From Leptospirillum sp. (GTDB lineage Bacteria; Nitrospirota; Leptospirillia; Leptospirillales; Leptospirillaceae), in assembly GCA_027343785.1 (NCBI GenBank), contig DAHWKF010000080.1, positions 1-32,771 of the forward strand: a stretch of 32,771 nt of DNA, given 5' to 3'. The notes beneath the pieces were generated by a model that saw only the letters and a list, made by a program, of their open reading frames with translations, had not been told where the DNA came from and ran no database searches. Both the position numbers and the translations under genes were made by a program. Shown piece after piece: positions 26,263-32,651 of the stretch; position 1 is the stretch's first letter, and every line of letters starts with the position of its first letter.

Positions 26263-26573
26263 AAAAGATTGCCGCCTCACTTTACACAATATTACTGGCT
26301 GTTTCCCTTTTGTCCGTTGTGGGTTGTGGTTCAACCTCCAAGCAAGAAGGAGCCGGAGAATACATCGATGACGCTGTGATCACCACCAAGGTGAAAGCAG
26401 CCATCATCCATGAGCCCGGCCTGAAGATTGCCGAATTCAATGTTCAGACCTTCAAGGGAGAGGTTCTTTTAAGTGGATACGTGAAATCGCTGGGAGTCGA
26501 AAACAAGGCGGTTGAAGTGGCGCGAAAGGTCGAGGGGGTGAAATCCGTCAAGAACGATATTCGAATCAAGTAG
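26259..26573 (+). CDS. BON-domain lipoprotein (OsmY-like)
   Basis: This 104-residue protein has a lipoprotein signal (LLSVVGCGSTSK; Cys at about residue 23), so it is anchored to the periplasmic face of a membrane. A single BON domain follows: DDAVITTKVKAAIIHEPGLK, FNVQTFKGEVLLSGYVKS, then VARKVEGVKSVKNDIRIK. BON domains bind phospholipid surfaces and are common in osmotic and envelope stress proteins such as OsmY and DolP, which have two domains; this one has one. ATG 26259 follows AGGAGATTGCGAAC. It is the last gene of the stress cluster. Confidence 0.9.
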   Translation: MKKIAASLYTILLAVSLLSVVGCGSTSKQEGAGEYIDDAVITTKVKAAIIHEPGLKIAEFNVQTFKGEVLLSGYVKSLGVENKAVEVARKVEGVKSVKNDIRIK

Positions 26574-26600
26574 GTTGGATATCTTTCAAACCTGTTTTCT
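26572..26600 (+). terminator. Weak terminator after the BON gene
   Basis: AGGTT and AACCT form a short stem directly after the stop codon, followed by GTTTTCTT. The short stem makes this tentative. Confidence 0.3.
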
Positions 26601-26689
26601 TGGTCTAATGTTACCCGGAAAGCGCCATCAACAATCCTGCACGTTAAAAACCTGTATCGACAAATGACGTCCGGGGAGACAGAGATAAG

Positions 26690-27238
26690 TTAAGGTAAAG
26701 CAGGGTTCCCCGTCGCGGGAGTCCCGGTTGAGGGGTTCCCCTTTGCAGGGGTTCCCGTCGCGGGGTTCCCTGTCGCGGGAGTCCCGGTTGTGGGGTTCCC
26801 CGTCGCGGGAGTCCCGGTTGAGGGGTTCCCTGTCGCGAGAGTCCCGGTTGTGGGGTTCCCCGTCGCGGGAGTCCCGGTTGAGGGGTTCCCCGTCGCGGGG
26901 GTTCCCGTCGCGGCATTATCCGCCTTGGAGGTCAATGGGGACGGATCTGCTTCTGAAAAGACAGTGGCTTGACTCACTTTCCGCGTCATCTTCTTGCCCG
27001 GATCAACCGCCTCGAATCCAGATACCAAGATCTTTTTCAGATTGACAATAGACCTCATGTCACTTCCAAGACTTACCGGGTTTCTCCAGGCCTCTCCGGA
27101 ATCAGTGATCTCTGCCATCAAACCCAGCAAAACAGAACTTAAAAGCAACTGGATTGAAAAAGAACGAAATGAAAGACATGCCGGAAGCAATTTCTGAGGA
27201 ATTTTTCTTCTCCCAAGATCAAAAAACGGGGGATGCAT
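26690..27238 (-). CDS. Predicted exported protein with C-terminal TGTPATGNPx repeats
   Basis: This 182-residue protein starts at ATG 27238, seven bases after AGGAGT. A hydrophobic stretch (FSIQLLLSSVLLGLMA) near residues 27-42 looks like a signal sequence or anchor with a long basic lead. A unique middle region follows (~43-110). The C-terminus is seven ten-residue Thr/Gly/Pro/Ala repeats (TGTPATGNPS/T/A) ending in LP. Such repeats form extended, unstructured, surface or wall-spanning stalks. The repeat DNA is open in several frames on both strands, but only this frame has a ribosome-binding site, an export signal and a non-repetitive start. I know no close relative. Repeat number probably varies between strains. 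Confidence 0.55.
   Translation of the reverse strand: MHPPFFDLGRRKIPQKLLPACLSFRSFSIQLLLSSVLLGLMAEITDSGEAWRNPVSLGSDMRSIVNLKKILVSGFEAVDPGKKMTRKVSQATVFSEADPSPLTSKADNAATGTPATGNPSTGTPATGNPTTGTLATGNPSTGTPATGNPTTGTPATGNPATGTPAKGNPSTGTPATGNPALP
26699..26908. repeat. 30-bp tandem repeat array, about seven copies
   Basis: Seven 30-bp units (core GGGGTTCCCCGTCGCGGGA on the + strand) encode TGTPATGNPx on the minus strand. The tenth position runs S/T/S/T and then A, hinting at an older 60-bp unit. Single-base changes (CTTTGCAGG, CGCGAGA) mark individual copies. Confidence 0.85.
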
Positions 27239-27428
27239 TTTAAACTCCTATCAACCGGTTGGCCCTTCCACCCGATCCTTTTGACAAAGTATCGTTTTTT
27301 GTCTGAAAATCGGACGCCCATGCGATGAATCATTGGCTCCGCTTGCCAGACCATTCAGGAGAAAGCGAACTTGTTGCTCAGGAAAGCGTTGTCGCAACTC
27401 TTGTATCCTTAGTTCGGTCCGACTCCAC

Positions 27429-27652
27429 TTATTTGACAGAATCAAGGAAACCGTCAACTGCCCCTCCCTTCAGGGAGATGCGCTTCAAGTCGTGACAGAC
27501 AAGTTTGTGAATCCTGAATGGATTGAATGTCTCATCTTCCCCCGCCTTTTCGGAAATCCGGTTGCAGGCGGCGTCCGCTTCCCTGAACGTCTCCAGAAGG
27601 ATGGCCGCCGGCTTTTCGGTAGGAAGAAGTTTGACCTTAAGGTCAGCTTCAT
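27429..27652 (-). pseudogene. tnpB: N-terminal remnant of a TnpB (IS200/IS605 OrfB-like) RNA-guided nuclease
   Basis: On the minus strand the segment LKVKLLPTEKPAAILLETFR, followed by ADAACNRISEKAGEDETFNP and FRIHKLVCHDLKR, follows the usual N-terminal text of this nuclease family closely. The natural start would be MKLTLR at 27652, but that reading is one frame off from the VKLLPT part, so a one-base loss lies near 27635. Homology fades after about 27490, and the RuvC active-site and zinc-finger parts are absent. About 75 of ~400 codons remain, so it is dead. From 27428 back to the repeat gene I see nothing identifiable. A hairpin at 27699-27740 may be its left element end. Confidence 0.6.
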
Positions 27653-27698
27653 GGGAAGAGTTTATTTCAAATATTTGAGTCAGTAAACAGAAAGGAGA

Positions 27699-27740
27699 GC
27701 GCATTCCTCCCCGGTGTAAACGCCGAGGTTCCCAATGCGC
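27699..27740. other. Long imperfect hairpin in the leader of the MFS gene
   Basis: GCGCATT/AATGCGC (outer), CCTC/GAGG and CGGTG/CGCCG (inner, one wobble) stack around a TAAA loop. The hairpin ends eight bases before the transporter ATG and directly follows an AAAGGAG box. It lies just upstream of the tnpB remnant, where an IS200/IS605 left-end palindrome would be, and could also control translation. Confidence 0.5.
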
Positions 27741-27747
27741 GCAAAGG

Positions 27748-29034
27748 ATGAAATTACCTGTATCCAGAAGCCACATTCTACTGGCAAGCCTCGTCGGAAC
27801 GACAATTGAATTTTTCGACTTTTATATTTTTGCGACAGCCGCCGTCCTGGTTTTCCCGTCTCTCTTCTTTCCTCCAGGCAATCCCGCCACAGCCACTCTC
27901 CAGTCCCTGGCCACGTTTGCACTGGCTTTTCTGACCCGTCCGATCGGGGCGATTCTTTTTGGCCATTTTGGTGACCGCGTGGGGAGAAAGGCCACCTTGG
28001 TGGTTTCCCTCCTGACCATGGGAATTTCGACTGTGCTCATCGGTCTCTTGCCGACATATGACAAGGTCGGGATTCTGGCCCCTGTTCTGCTAGCCCTTTG
28101 CCGGCTCGGGCAAGGAATGGGTCTGGGGGGAGAATGGGGCGGAGCCGTTCTGCTCGCCACAGAAAATGCCCCCGAACAACAAAGAGCCTGGTTCGGAATG
28201 TTCCCTCAGCTCGGCGCTCCGGCCGGCTTTATTCTCTCGACAGGCGTCTTCCTCCTGCTCTCCCATTTCACCACACATGAAGAATTCCTCCTTTGGGGCT
28301 GGAGAATCCCCTTTATCCTGAGCACGCTCCTTGTCCTCGTGGGGCTCTGGATCCGTCTCAGGCTTTTCGAAACCCCGGAATTCAAGAAATCTCTGGAAAA
28401 AGGGGAACAGGTTCGCATCCCGTTCCTTTCCGTCCTCCGACATCATCCGGGCGCATTGATTGCCGGTATTTTTTCCCTGCTGAGTACATTTGTCATGTTT
28501 TATCTGATGACAGTCTTTGCTCTCGGTTGGGGAACCAGCCATCTTCAATACCCTCGAGAATCTCTTCTCTTTGTCCAAATGGCCGGAGTGGTCTGTTTTG
28601 CAATCATGATTCCGGTTTCAGCCCACTATGCAGACCGAAGAAGTTGCCGGGAGGCCATGATCCTGGCAACGGTCATCATTTTCTTTTTCGGATTCGGATT
28701 TGCTCCCATGATGGTGTCCCATCATATTTTGAGGCTTTTCCTCTTTTTTGTGGCGGGATTTTCTGTCATCGGGCTGACCTACGGTCCGGCCGGCACGATA
28801 CTCTCAGAGCTTTTTCCCACACCCGTCCGATACACCGGAGCATCTCTTGCATTCAATCTAGCCGGTATTGTCGGGGCTTCTCCGGCTCCTTACATTGCGA
28901 CAAAACTTGCGTTGACCTATGGCATCAAAGCGGTGGGGTATTACCTGTCGATCACGGCGGTCATCACTCTTTTGGCCCTGATAGCGCTTCGCCCCGCCCC
29001 CGAAACAGTGCGAGAGACGGCACCGGAAATATGA
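27748..29034 (+). CDS. MFS transporter, metabolite:H+ symporter (MHS) type
   Basis: This 428-residue inner-membrane protein has 12 predicted segments. It matches the MHS branch (proline/betaine, shikimate, alpha-ketoglutarate carriers): TIEFFDFYIFATAAVLVFP at the first helix, the loop motif GHFGDRVGRK between helices 2 and 3, and GLGGEWGGAVLLATENAP. The substrate is likely an organic acid or compatible solute taken up with protons; it cannot be narrowed further. ATG 27748 has its only purine box (AAAGG) directly adjacent, which is too close, and a stable hairpin precedes it; the AAAGGAG at 27691-27697 is 50 bases away. Translation may be poor or controlled. Confidence 0.92.
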   Translation: MKLPVSRSHILLASLVGTTIEFFDFYIFATAAVLVFPSLFFPPGNPATATLQSLATFALAFLTRPIGAILFGHFGDRVGRKATLVVSLLTMGISTVLIGLLPTYDKVGILAPVLLALCRLGQGMGLGGEWGGAVLLATENAPEQQRAWFGMFPQLGAPAGFILSTGVFLLLSHFTTHEEFLLWGWRIPFILSTLLVLVGLWIRLRLFETPEFKKSLEKGEQVRIPFLSVLRHHPGALIAGIFSLLSTFVMFYLMTVFALGWGTSHLQYPRESLLFVQMAGVVCFAIMIPVSAHYADRRSCREAMILATVIIFFFGFGFAPMMVSHHILRLFLFFVAGFSVIGLTYGPAGTILSELFPTPVRYTGASLAFNLAGIVGASPAPYIATKLALTYGIKAVGYYLSITAVITLLALIALRPAPETVRETAPEI

Positions 29035-29199
29035 AGAACCCTCGACCTGTTCGTCCTCCCGGAAAGATTAAAATGATTTTTTCAAAACAATGAAAATAAA
29101 GGAAGATCCGGCGGAGGTGCAGATTGGGAATTCCAGTAAAATCGCGTCCGACCCATTCCCTCCCGGAAGTCGAAAAATTGTCGGCACCGACAATCTGAG

Positions 29200-29641
29200 G
29201 GGGACCCCATTGTCAAGACAATTTTCAGCCCTTTTTTAAGCACATCGTTCTGGTGTTTGAAAAGAACCCCGAGTGGTGCTTTATAGAGGATCTCCCTCAC
29301 GAGGGTGTTGGCGGGTATGTTGTGTTTGAGGCAGAGAACATCAAGCTGATCTTTTTTACCAAAAAGCCTGATTGTTTCAAATGTTTGATGGCTAAATTAA
29401 GGAGAAACCCGAAAGAATTTGCAGGCCCTCGATCAGGGTCCGGAATGAGTTGTGTGAGACGAGCAAGCATATAGCGCCCGCGTGCAAATAGTGGCCGTAA
29501 ATAACCGCGAAACAGGTGGTCCAAGAGTTCAGCCCCACCGAAAGTCGCTATCACTCTGTCTAAATCAGTGCAACAACGCTCCAGTTCTCCATCCTCAAAC
29601 AAGGCATCACCACAATGCTCCCAAAGGGATCGTGAGATCAT
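29200..29641 (-). pseudogene. Decayed gene of unknown family, one frameshift
   Basis: Reading leftwards from an ATG at 29641, a protein-like sequence (SRSLWEHCGDALFEDGELER, later LLDHLFRGYLRPLFARGRYM) runs to about 29400. A second protein-like stretch in another frame continues it (FETIRLFGKKDQLDVLCLKH, then TLVREILYKAPLGVLFKHQN). Together they look like one gene split by a one-base change. I do not recognise the family. The first 70 bases overlap the HEPN-like fragment on the other strand, so both cannot be intact. Base composition is lower in GC than the core genes to the left. Confidence 0.35.
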
Positions 29642-29780
29642 TGTCGGACTGGGGGGGAATATGGTTGATTTCTGGTATGCCGTGCGAAATAACCTATTCC
29701 ATGGGAGGAAGAACCCGACTATTAAACGAGATTGCTTCCTTGTTGAACATGCATATCAAACCTTGGCGATATTTATATGA
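29568..29780 (+). pseudogene. HEPN-like fragment with an R-x4-H motif
   Basis: The last 40 residues of this frame (VDFWYAVRNNLFHGRKNP, then KRDCFLVEHAYQTLAIF) match the typical end of a HEPN-domain protein, with the R-NNLF-H catalytic-type motif followed by G.K.P and a terminal helix. HEPN proteins are commonly RNases in toxin-antitoxin and defence systems. The preceding 30 residues are Ser/Gln-rich and not family-like, and no upstream coding part in any + frame completes the domain. It is probably a 3' remnant; a short functional protein from the GTG at 29568 is less likely. It lies beside hicAB, in keeping with a defence-type island. Confidence 0.45.
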
Positions 29781-29860
29781 AATCGACTTTATGCGACGGG
29801 GGACATAATCTCCCTTTTTTGGGACATTCGTTGACCGACCGCAAACAATTTCAACAAGGA

Positions 29861-30073
29861 TCAGGCATACATTAATTTTCCTCGAGGTTCCGGAATAGGA
29901 CGGCCGATTTCCCGGGCAGTCTCGATCCATTCCCCAATAACATCTTCGGCGGCCTTCACCGCTTCGGCATAGGTTTGACCGTCGGCCATACATCCAGGCA
30001 ATTCCGGGACCTCCACAATATAGGAGTTGTCTTCTTCACTCCAGTAAATGATCAGTTCATAACGAATCGGCAT
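29861..30073 (-). CDS. hicB: HicB-family antitoxin
   Basis: This 70-residue protein has the partial RNase-H-like HicB fold: MPIRYELIIYWSEEDNSYIV, VEVPELPGCMADGQTYAEAV, AAEDVIGEWIETAREIGRPI. It should bind and block HicA. It lacks the C-terminal helix-turn-helix/ribbon found in longer HicB proteins, so it may not regulate DNA alone. ATG 30073 follows CAGGAGAAAAAG. It overlaps the end of hicA by 17 bases, the usual toxin-first arrangement. Confidence 0.9.
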   Translation of the reverse strand: MPIRYELIIYWSEEDNSYIVEVPELPGCMADGQTYAEAVKAAEDVIGEWIETAREIGRPIPEPRGKLMYA

Positions 30074-30326
30074 CTTTTTCTCCTGATAGCTTGTATCGGA
30101 CAATGGCATTTCGGATCTGTTTGACTTGATAGGGCTTTGCCATTCCTTTTTTCGGCTGAAGGTTGAGGATTTCAGCGACTCCATCCCTCGTGAAGATGTG
30201 ATGATCTCCTCGAATTCGTCGATCAAAGCCTAAAGATAACAAGAATCGGCACAGTTCGTCGAAGTGGATATTCGCATCGGCATTTCCCGAAAGAATCTTT
30301 TCTCGAAATCTTCCGAATCCGCTCAC
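30057..30326 (-). CDS. hicA: HicA-family mRNA interferase toxin
   Basis: This 89-residue toxin with a dsRNA-binding-like fold cleaves mRNA when freed from HicB. The catalytic histidine region is present as RGDHHIFTRDG, followed by the conserved ILNLQPKKGMAKPYQVKQIR. The N-terminal 20 residues (FGRFREKILSGNADANIHFD) are the longer type. It starts at GTG 30326 after GGAGTTGCAAAA, and this GTG overlaps the integrase stop as GTGA, so its expression may depend on the integrase message. Both TA genes look intact, unlike their neighbours. Confidence 0.9.
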   Translation of the reverse strand: MSGFGRFREKILSGNADANIHFDELCRFLLSLGFDRRIRGDHHIFTRDGVAEILNLQPKKGMAKPYQVKQIRNAIVRYKLSGEKDADSL

Positions 30327-31361
30327 TTTTGCAACTCCGCCAAGTCCTCCGCTTTCATGTGAGTATATCTTGTTAACATCTGCAAAGTCTTGTGCCCTGT
30401 AATCGCGGCGACCTGCATGGGGTTCAGGCCCTTTTCGAAAAATCGGCTAGTCGCCTCGTGCCGGCGATCGTGGAAGGTGAGGTCGGTCAGAAAACCCGGA
30501 TCCGGTTTCGTTTTCTTTTCCTTGAATTCGTTTTCGTAGGCGGCCCGGGTTCGTGTAAGAACGCGGATGAACGCCTTCGCAATCGAATTCGGGTCCCCCA
30601 AGGCCCACACCCTCCCATCGATTCTTCGGGGAAGGCTGGAAAGGATGCGGACCGCTTCGGTCGATAATGGAACAATTCGCTTCTCCCCGTTCTTTGTCTC
30701 CGGAAGCGTGACGGTCTTCTTTTTCAATTCGACATGGTTCCAGGTCATCCCGGCGATCTCGGCTCTCCTCATTCCCGTTTCGAGGGCGAAAAGAACCACC
30801 GGACCGATATCACCCCCATAAATTTCACATTCGGACAGAATCCTCTCCAGTTCCCCCGACTTCAGACGGCGGCCTCTTTCCTGGGGAAGCTTGGGCTTTC
30901 GGATCCTTTGGACAGGATTGACCAGACCCTCCATCCCCCATTCCTTAATCGCAATAGTAAAGAGATAGGACAAAAGGGCCAGTTCCAGGCAGACGGAATT
31001 CGGTGATACTTCCTCAAGGCGTTTGTCCCGCCAGGTGGCGACATCGGATCCCCGGATCGATAACAGGAAAAGGTTCGCAAAAGAGGTCTCTTTCCACCGC
31101 CGGATATATCCCTTTTCGACCGCGTGTCCTTTTTTTTCGCGACGACACTTCCCTTTCGTAGCGATCCAGGGCTTCCGAGAGAGTCGTCTTGTCGGCTTCC
31201 GTCCGGTCGACAAAGAATCCCCGGTCCATTTCGCCTTCGAGCGATCGGGCCTAGGCTTCCGCATCAGCCTTTGTAAAAAACGTCCGGGTCTGGAGCGGAA
31301 ATCCTCTCCTCCGGACCTTGGCCCTCCATTGCAGATCCCCGCGTTTTTCGAACGTGGCCAT
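30323..31361 (-). pseudogene. Tyrosine recombinase (phage-type integrase), broken by an amber codon and a frameshift
   Basis: The catalytic half is complete: Arg in LETGMRRAEIAGMTW, HxxR in LTFHDRRHEATSRFF, and the His...Tyr end ITGHKTLQMLTRYTH. The N-terminal arm starts at ATG 31361 (MATFEKRGDLQWRAKV) after GGGAGGAAGG. It meets TAG at 31251-31253 where related integrases have Trp, and the frame resumes with ARSLEGEMDRGFFVDRTEAD. Near 31128-31138 a run of eight A (minus strand) shifts it out of frame: SSRKK should join GHAVEKGYIRRWKE, which needs one A fewer. Both defects together suggest a dead or crippled gene, though the part from the second frame reads openly into the hicA start. It presumably once moved the element flanked by the tRNA piece at 31484. 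Confidence 0.85.
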
Positions 31362-31452
31362 TCCCTTCCTCCCAGAACCCCGGGAATCCTCATTTTCGGA
31401 CTCAGTGTCCCAAAAAAGCAAAATTCGGGAAAAAGAGAGAAAGGGCAGTTGC

Positions 31453-31469
31453 AAAATAAGCCTTATTTT
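31453..31469. promoter_or_regulatory. AT-rich perfect palindrome between integrase and att
   Basis: AAAATAAG-C-CTTATTTT (8-1-8) lies 15 bases from the tRNA-derived att core. It could be an integration-arm or regulator site, or a terminator of the tRNA transcript. Confidence 0.4.
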
Positions 31470-31483
31470 ACAATGAAAAGAAA

Positions 31484-31528
31484 TGGCGCGCCCGGAGGGA
31501 TTTGAACCCCCGACCTTTAGATTCGTAG
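31484..31528 (-). other. tRNA-Arg(ACG) 3' fragment, probable attachment site
   Basis: The 45 bases read as the 3' part of a tRNA. They comprise anticodon loop CTACGAA (anticodon ACG), 3' stem TCTAA, variable AGGTC, T-arm GGGGG-TTCAAAT-CCCTC, then acceptor CGGGCGC, discriminator G and CCA. The match stops exactly at the anticodon loop: the bases beyond 31528 cannot pair as the anticodon stem and no D-arm follows. This is the shape of an att core duplicated when an element uses the 3' half of a tRNA gene. The integrase gene starts about 120 bases from the CCA end. Confidence 0.75.
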
Positions 31529-31838
31529 AATGAAGCGGATGTTTTTCATGGTTCATGATCTTCTGTTATCTTGTTTTATTTAACAGTTATTTGCTTGAAA
31601 ACAAAGAGTGCTCTTTGATGCTCTCTTTTTACCGTTTTTTATCCTCGAACCGGCACCAAAACCGGCACCAGAATTTTTCCGGACAATGGCCTGGATTCTG
31701 GATATTGAAAAACATTTCCGGAACGAAACAGGAAAAAACCGGAGTGCCGATTTTTGACGCCCTCTTCGGCACTTGTAAATGGTGTCAAGACAAAGGGGCC
31801 ATATTGTAAACAGTAACTATACAGTATACAATTTTAGC
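31529..31838. other. 310-base AT-rich gap with dyad and direct repeat
   Basis: No gene is supported. It holds a perfect CAAAGAG-TG-CTCTTTG dyad (31602-31617) and two adjacent AACCGGCACCA copies (31649-31670), which could be recombinase arm sites next to the att core. The higBA operator candidate is at its right end. Confidence 0.4.
31818..31828. promoter_or_regulatory. Candidate higBA operator
   Basis: TATAC-A-GTATA is a perfect 11-bp dyad 10 bases before the higB start and overlaps a TATACA-like -10 box. HigA-type antitoxins repress their own promoter through such dyads. Confidence 0.4.
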
Positions 31839-32116
31839 ATGATAAGCAGCTTCCGGCATAAAGGACTCGAACAGTTTTTCCTGACAGGATCCAAGGCCGG
31901 CATTCAACCGGCTCATGGCGCACGGCTTCGACTCCAGTTGACCCGGTTGGACAGCGCAAAAAATCCGGAGGATATGAACGCTCCCGGGTGGAAGCTGCAT
32001 TCCCTCAAAGGGGAACTTTCCGGTTCATGGGCAGTTTGGGTGATAAAAACTGGAGACTGGTCTTTGGATTCAAGGAAGAAAATGCGGCCGATGTCGATTA
32101 TGTGGATTACCATTAG
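31839..32116 (+). pseudogene. higB: HigB-family (RelE fold) toxin, frameshifted
   Basis: The first ~60 codons match HigB closely (SFRHKGLEQFFLTGSKAGIQ, then LQLTRLDSAKNPEDMNAPGW and LHSLKGELSGSWAVWV). The expected end (NWRLVFGFKEENAADVDYV, then DYH and stop at 32114-32116) is present but one frame away, so one base is missing near 32040. As read, the frame continues into RTGDW-type nonsense and loses the catalytic C-terminus. The ribosome-dependent mRNA interferase is therefore probably inactive unless the sequence has an error. There is no strong ribosome-binding site; the operator-like dyad lies just upstream. Confidence 0.75.
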
Positions 32117-32125
32117 GAGGAGATC

Positions 32126-32416
32126 ATGAGTCGAATGCATAACCCGGCACACCCCGGAGAAGTTTTAAGAGAATTCATTCCGGAAGGAATGACCATCACG
32201 GAATTGGCACGGCGGTTGTATGTCACGCGTGTGTCCCTTTCGAGGATCCTGAACGGAAAGTCTGGAATCTCGGCCGAGATGGCGATCCGTATTGGGCTTC
32301 TGACGAAAACAACTCCGGAATCCTGGTTGGAAAATCAGGGAGCCTGGGACTTGTGGCAGGTTTTGCAAAAACCGCACCCGAAGATTGAACCGCTAGTGGG
32401 CATGGGACGGACATGA
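32126..32416 (+). CDS. higA: HigA-family antitoxin
   Basis: This 96-residue XRE-type helix-turn-helix protein has the standard HigA text: NPAHPGEVLREFIPEGMTIT, ELARRLYVTRVSLSRILNGK, then SAEMAIRIGLLTKTTPESWL. It would neutralise HigB and repress its own promoter. ATG 32126 follows TAGGAGGAGATC, ten bases after the natural higB stop. It looks intact although its toxin does not. Confidence 0.92.
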   Translation: MSRMHNPAHPGEVLREFIPEGMTITELARRLYVTRVSLSRILNGKSGISAEMAIRIGLLTKTTPESWLENQGAWDLWQVLQKPHPKIEPLVGMGRT

Positions 32417-32470
32417 AGACCTCGAAGCTTATGGCCCTTCCGCTGAACCCGGGGAATATGGCGGATCTGG
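32417..32470. other. Short gap after higA
   Basis: Nothing identifiable is seen between the higA stop and the end of the DUF2442-like remnant on the other strand. Confidence 0.3.
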
Positions 32471-32651
32471 CTATATTCCCAGAGCAAGACAAGACGTGGT
32501 CTGGGCTCCAGTCCCCAGCAACAGGCCTCCGACACTGAGGCACTTCGTCAAATTCATCCCAATGGGATCCGGACCCTCCCCCGCTGATTTCATATCTGCC
32601 CTGTTGTTCGGACGTTTTGACCTCGAACGGACACCGGATTTCTGTTGAAGG
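32471..32651 (-). pseudogene. Second, degenerate copy of a DUF2442 C-terminal end
   Basis: On the minus strand FEVKTSEQQGRYEISGGGSG, then SHWDEFDE, is the expected DUF2442 text. A one-base shift follows, and LSVGGLLLGTGAQTT continues in another frame to a TAG at 32471-32473. It sits directly behind the stop of the first copy and in the same frame, separated only by that amber codon, so it is probably a tail duplicated in tandem and then broken. Confidence 0.6.

Noticed and set aside
26699..26908. CRISPR array
   Set aside because: The 30-bp units are contiguous without spacers and encode a regular peptide repeat.
26644..26916. Other long frames through the 30-bp repeat, on both strands
   Set aside because: The repeat has no stops in several frames; these lack a ribosome-binding site, an export signal or non-repeat sequence.
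27333..27686. 117-codon + strand frame over the tnpB remnant
   Set aside because: It is antisense to sequence that matches TnpB; the frame has no supported start.
29196..31805. Imperfect inverted similarity between 29196-29222 and 31783-31800 that resembles IS3-type ends
   Set aside because: The shared part is mainly a self-complementary TGTCAAGACA-like block, and the left copy lies within protein-like sequence. No IS3 transposase is present between them.
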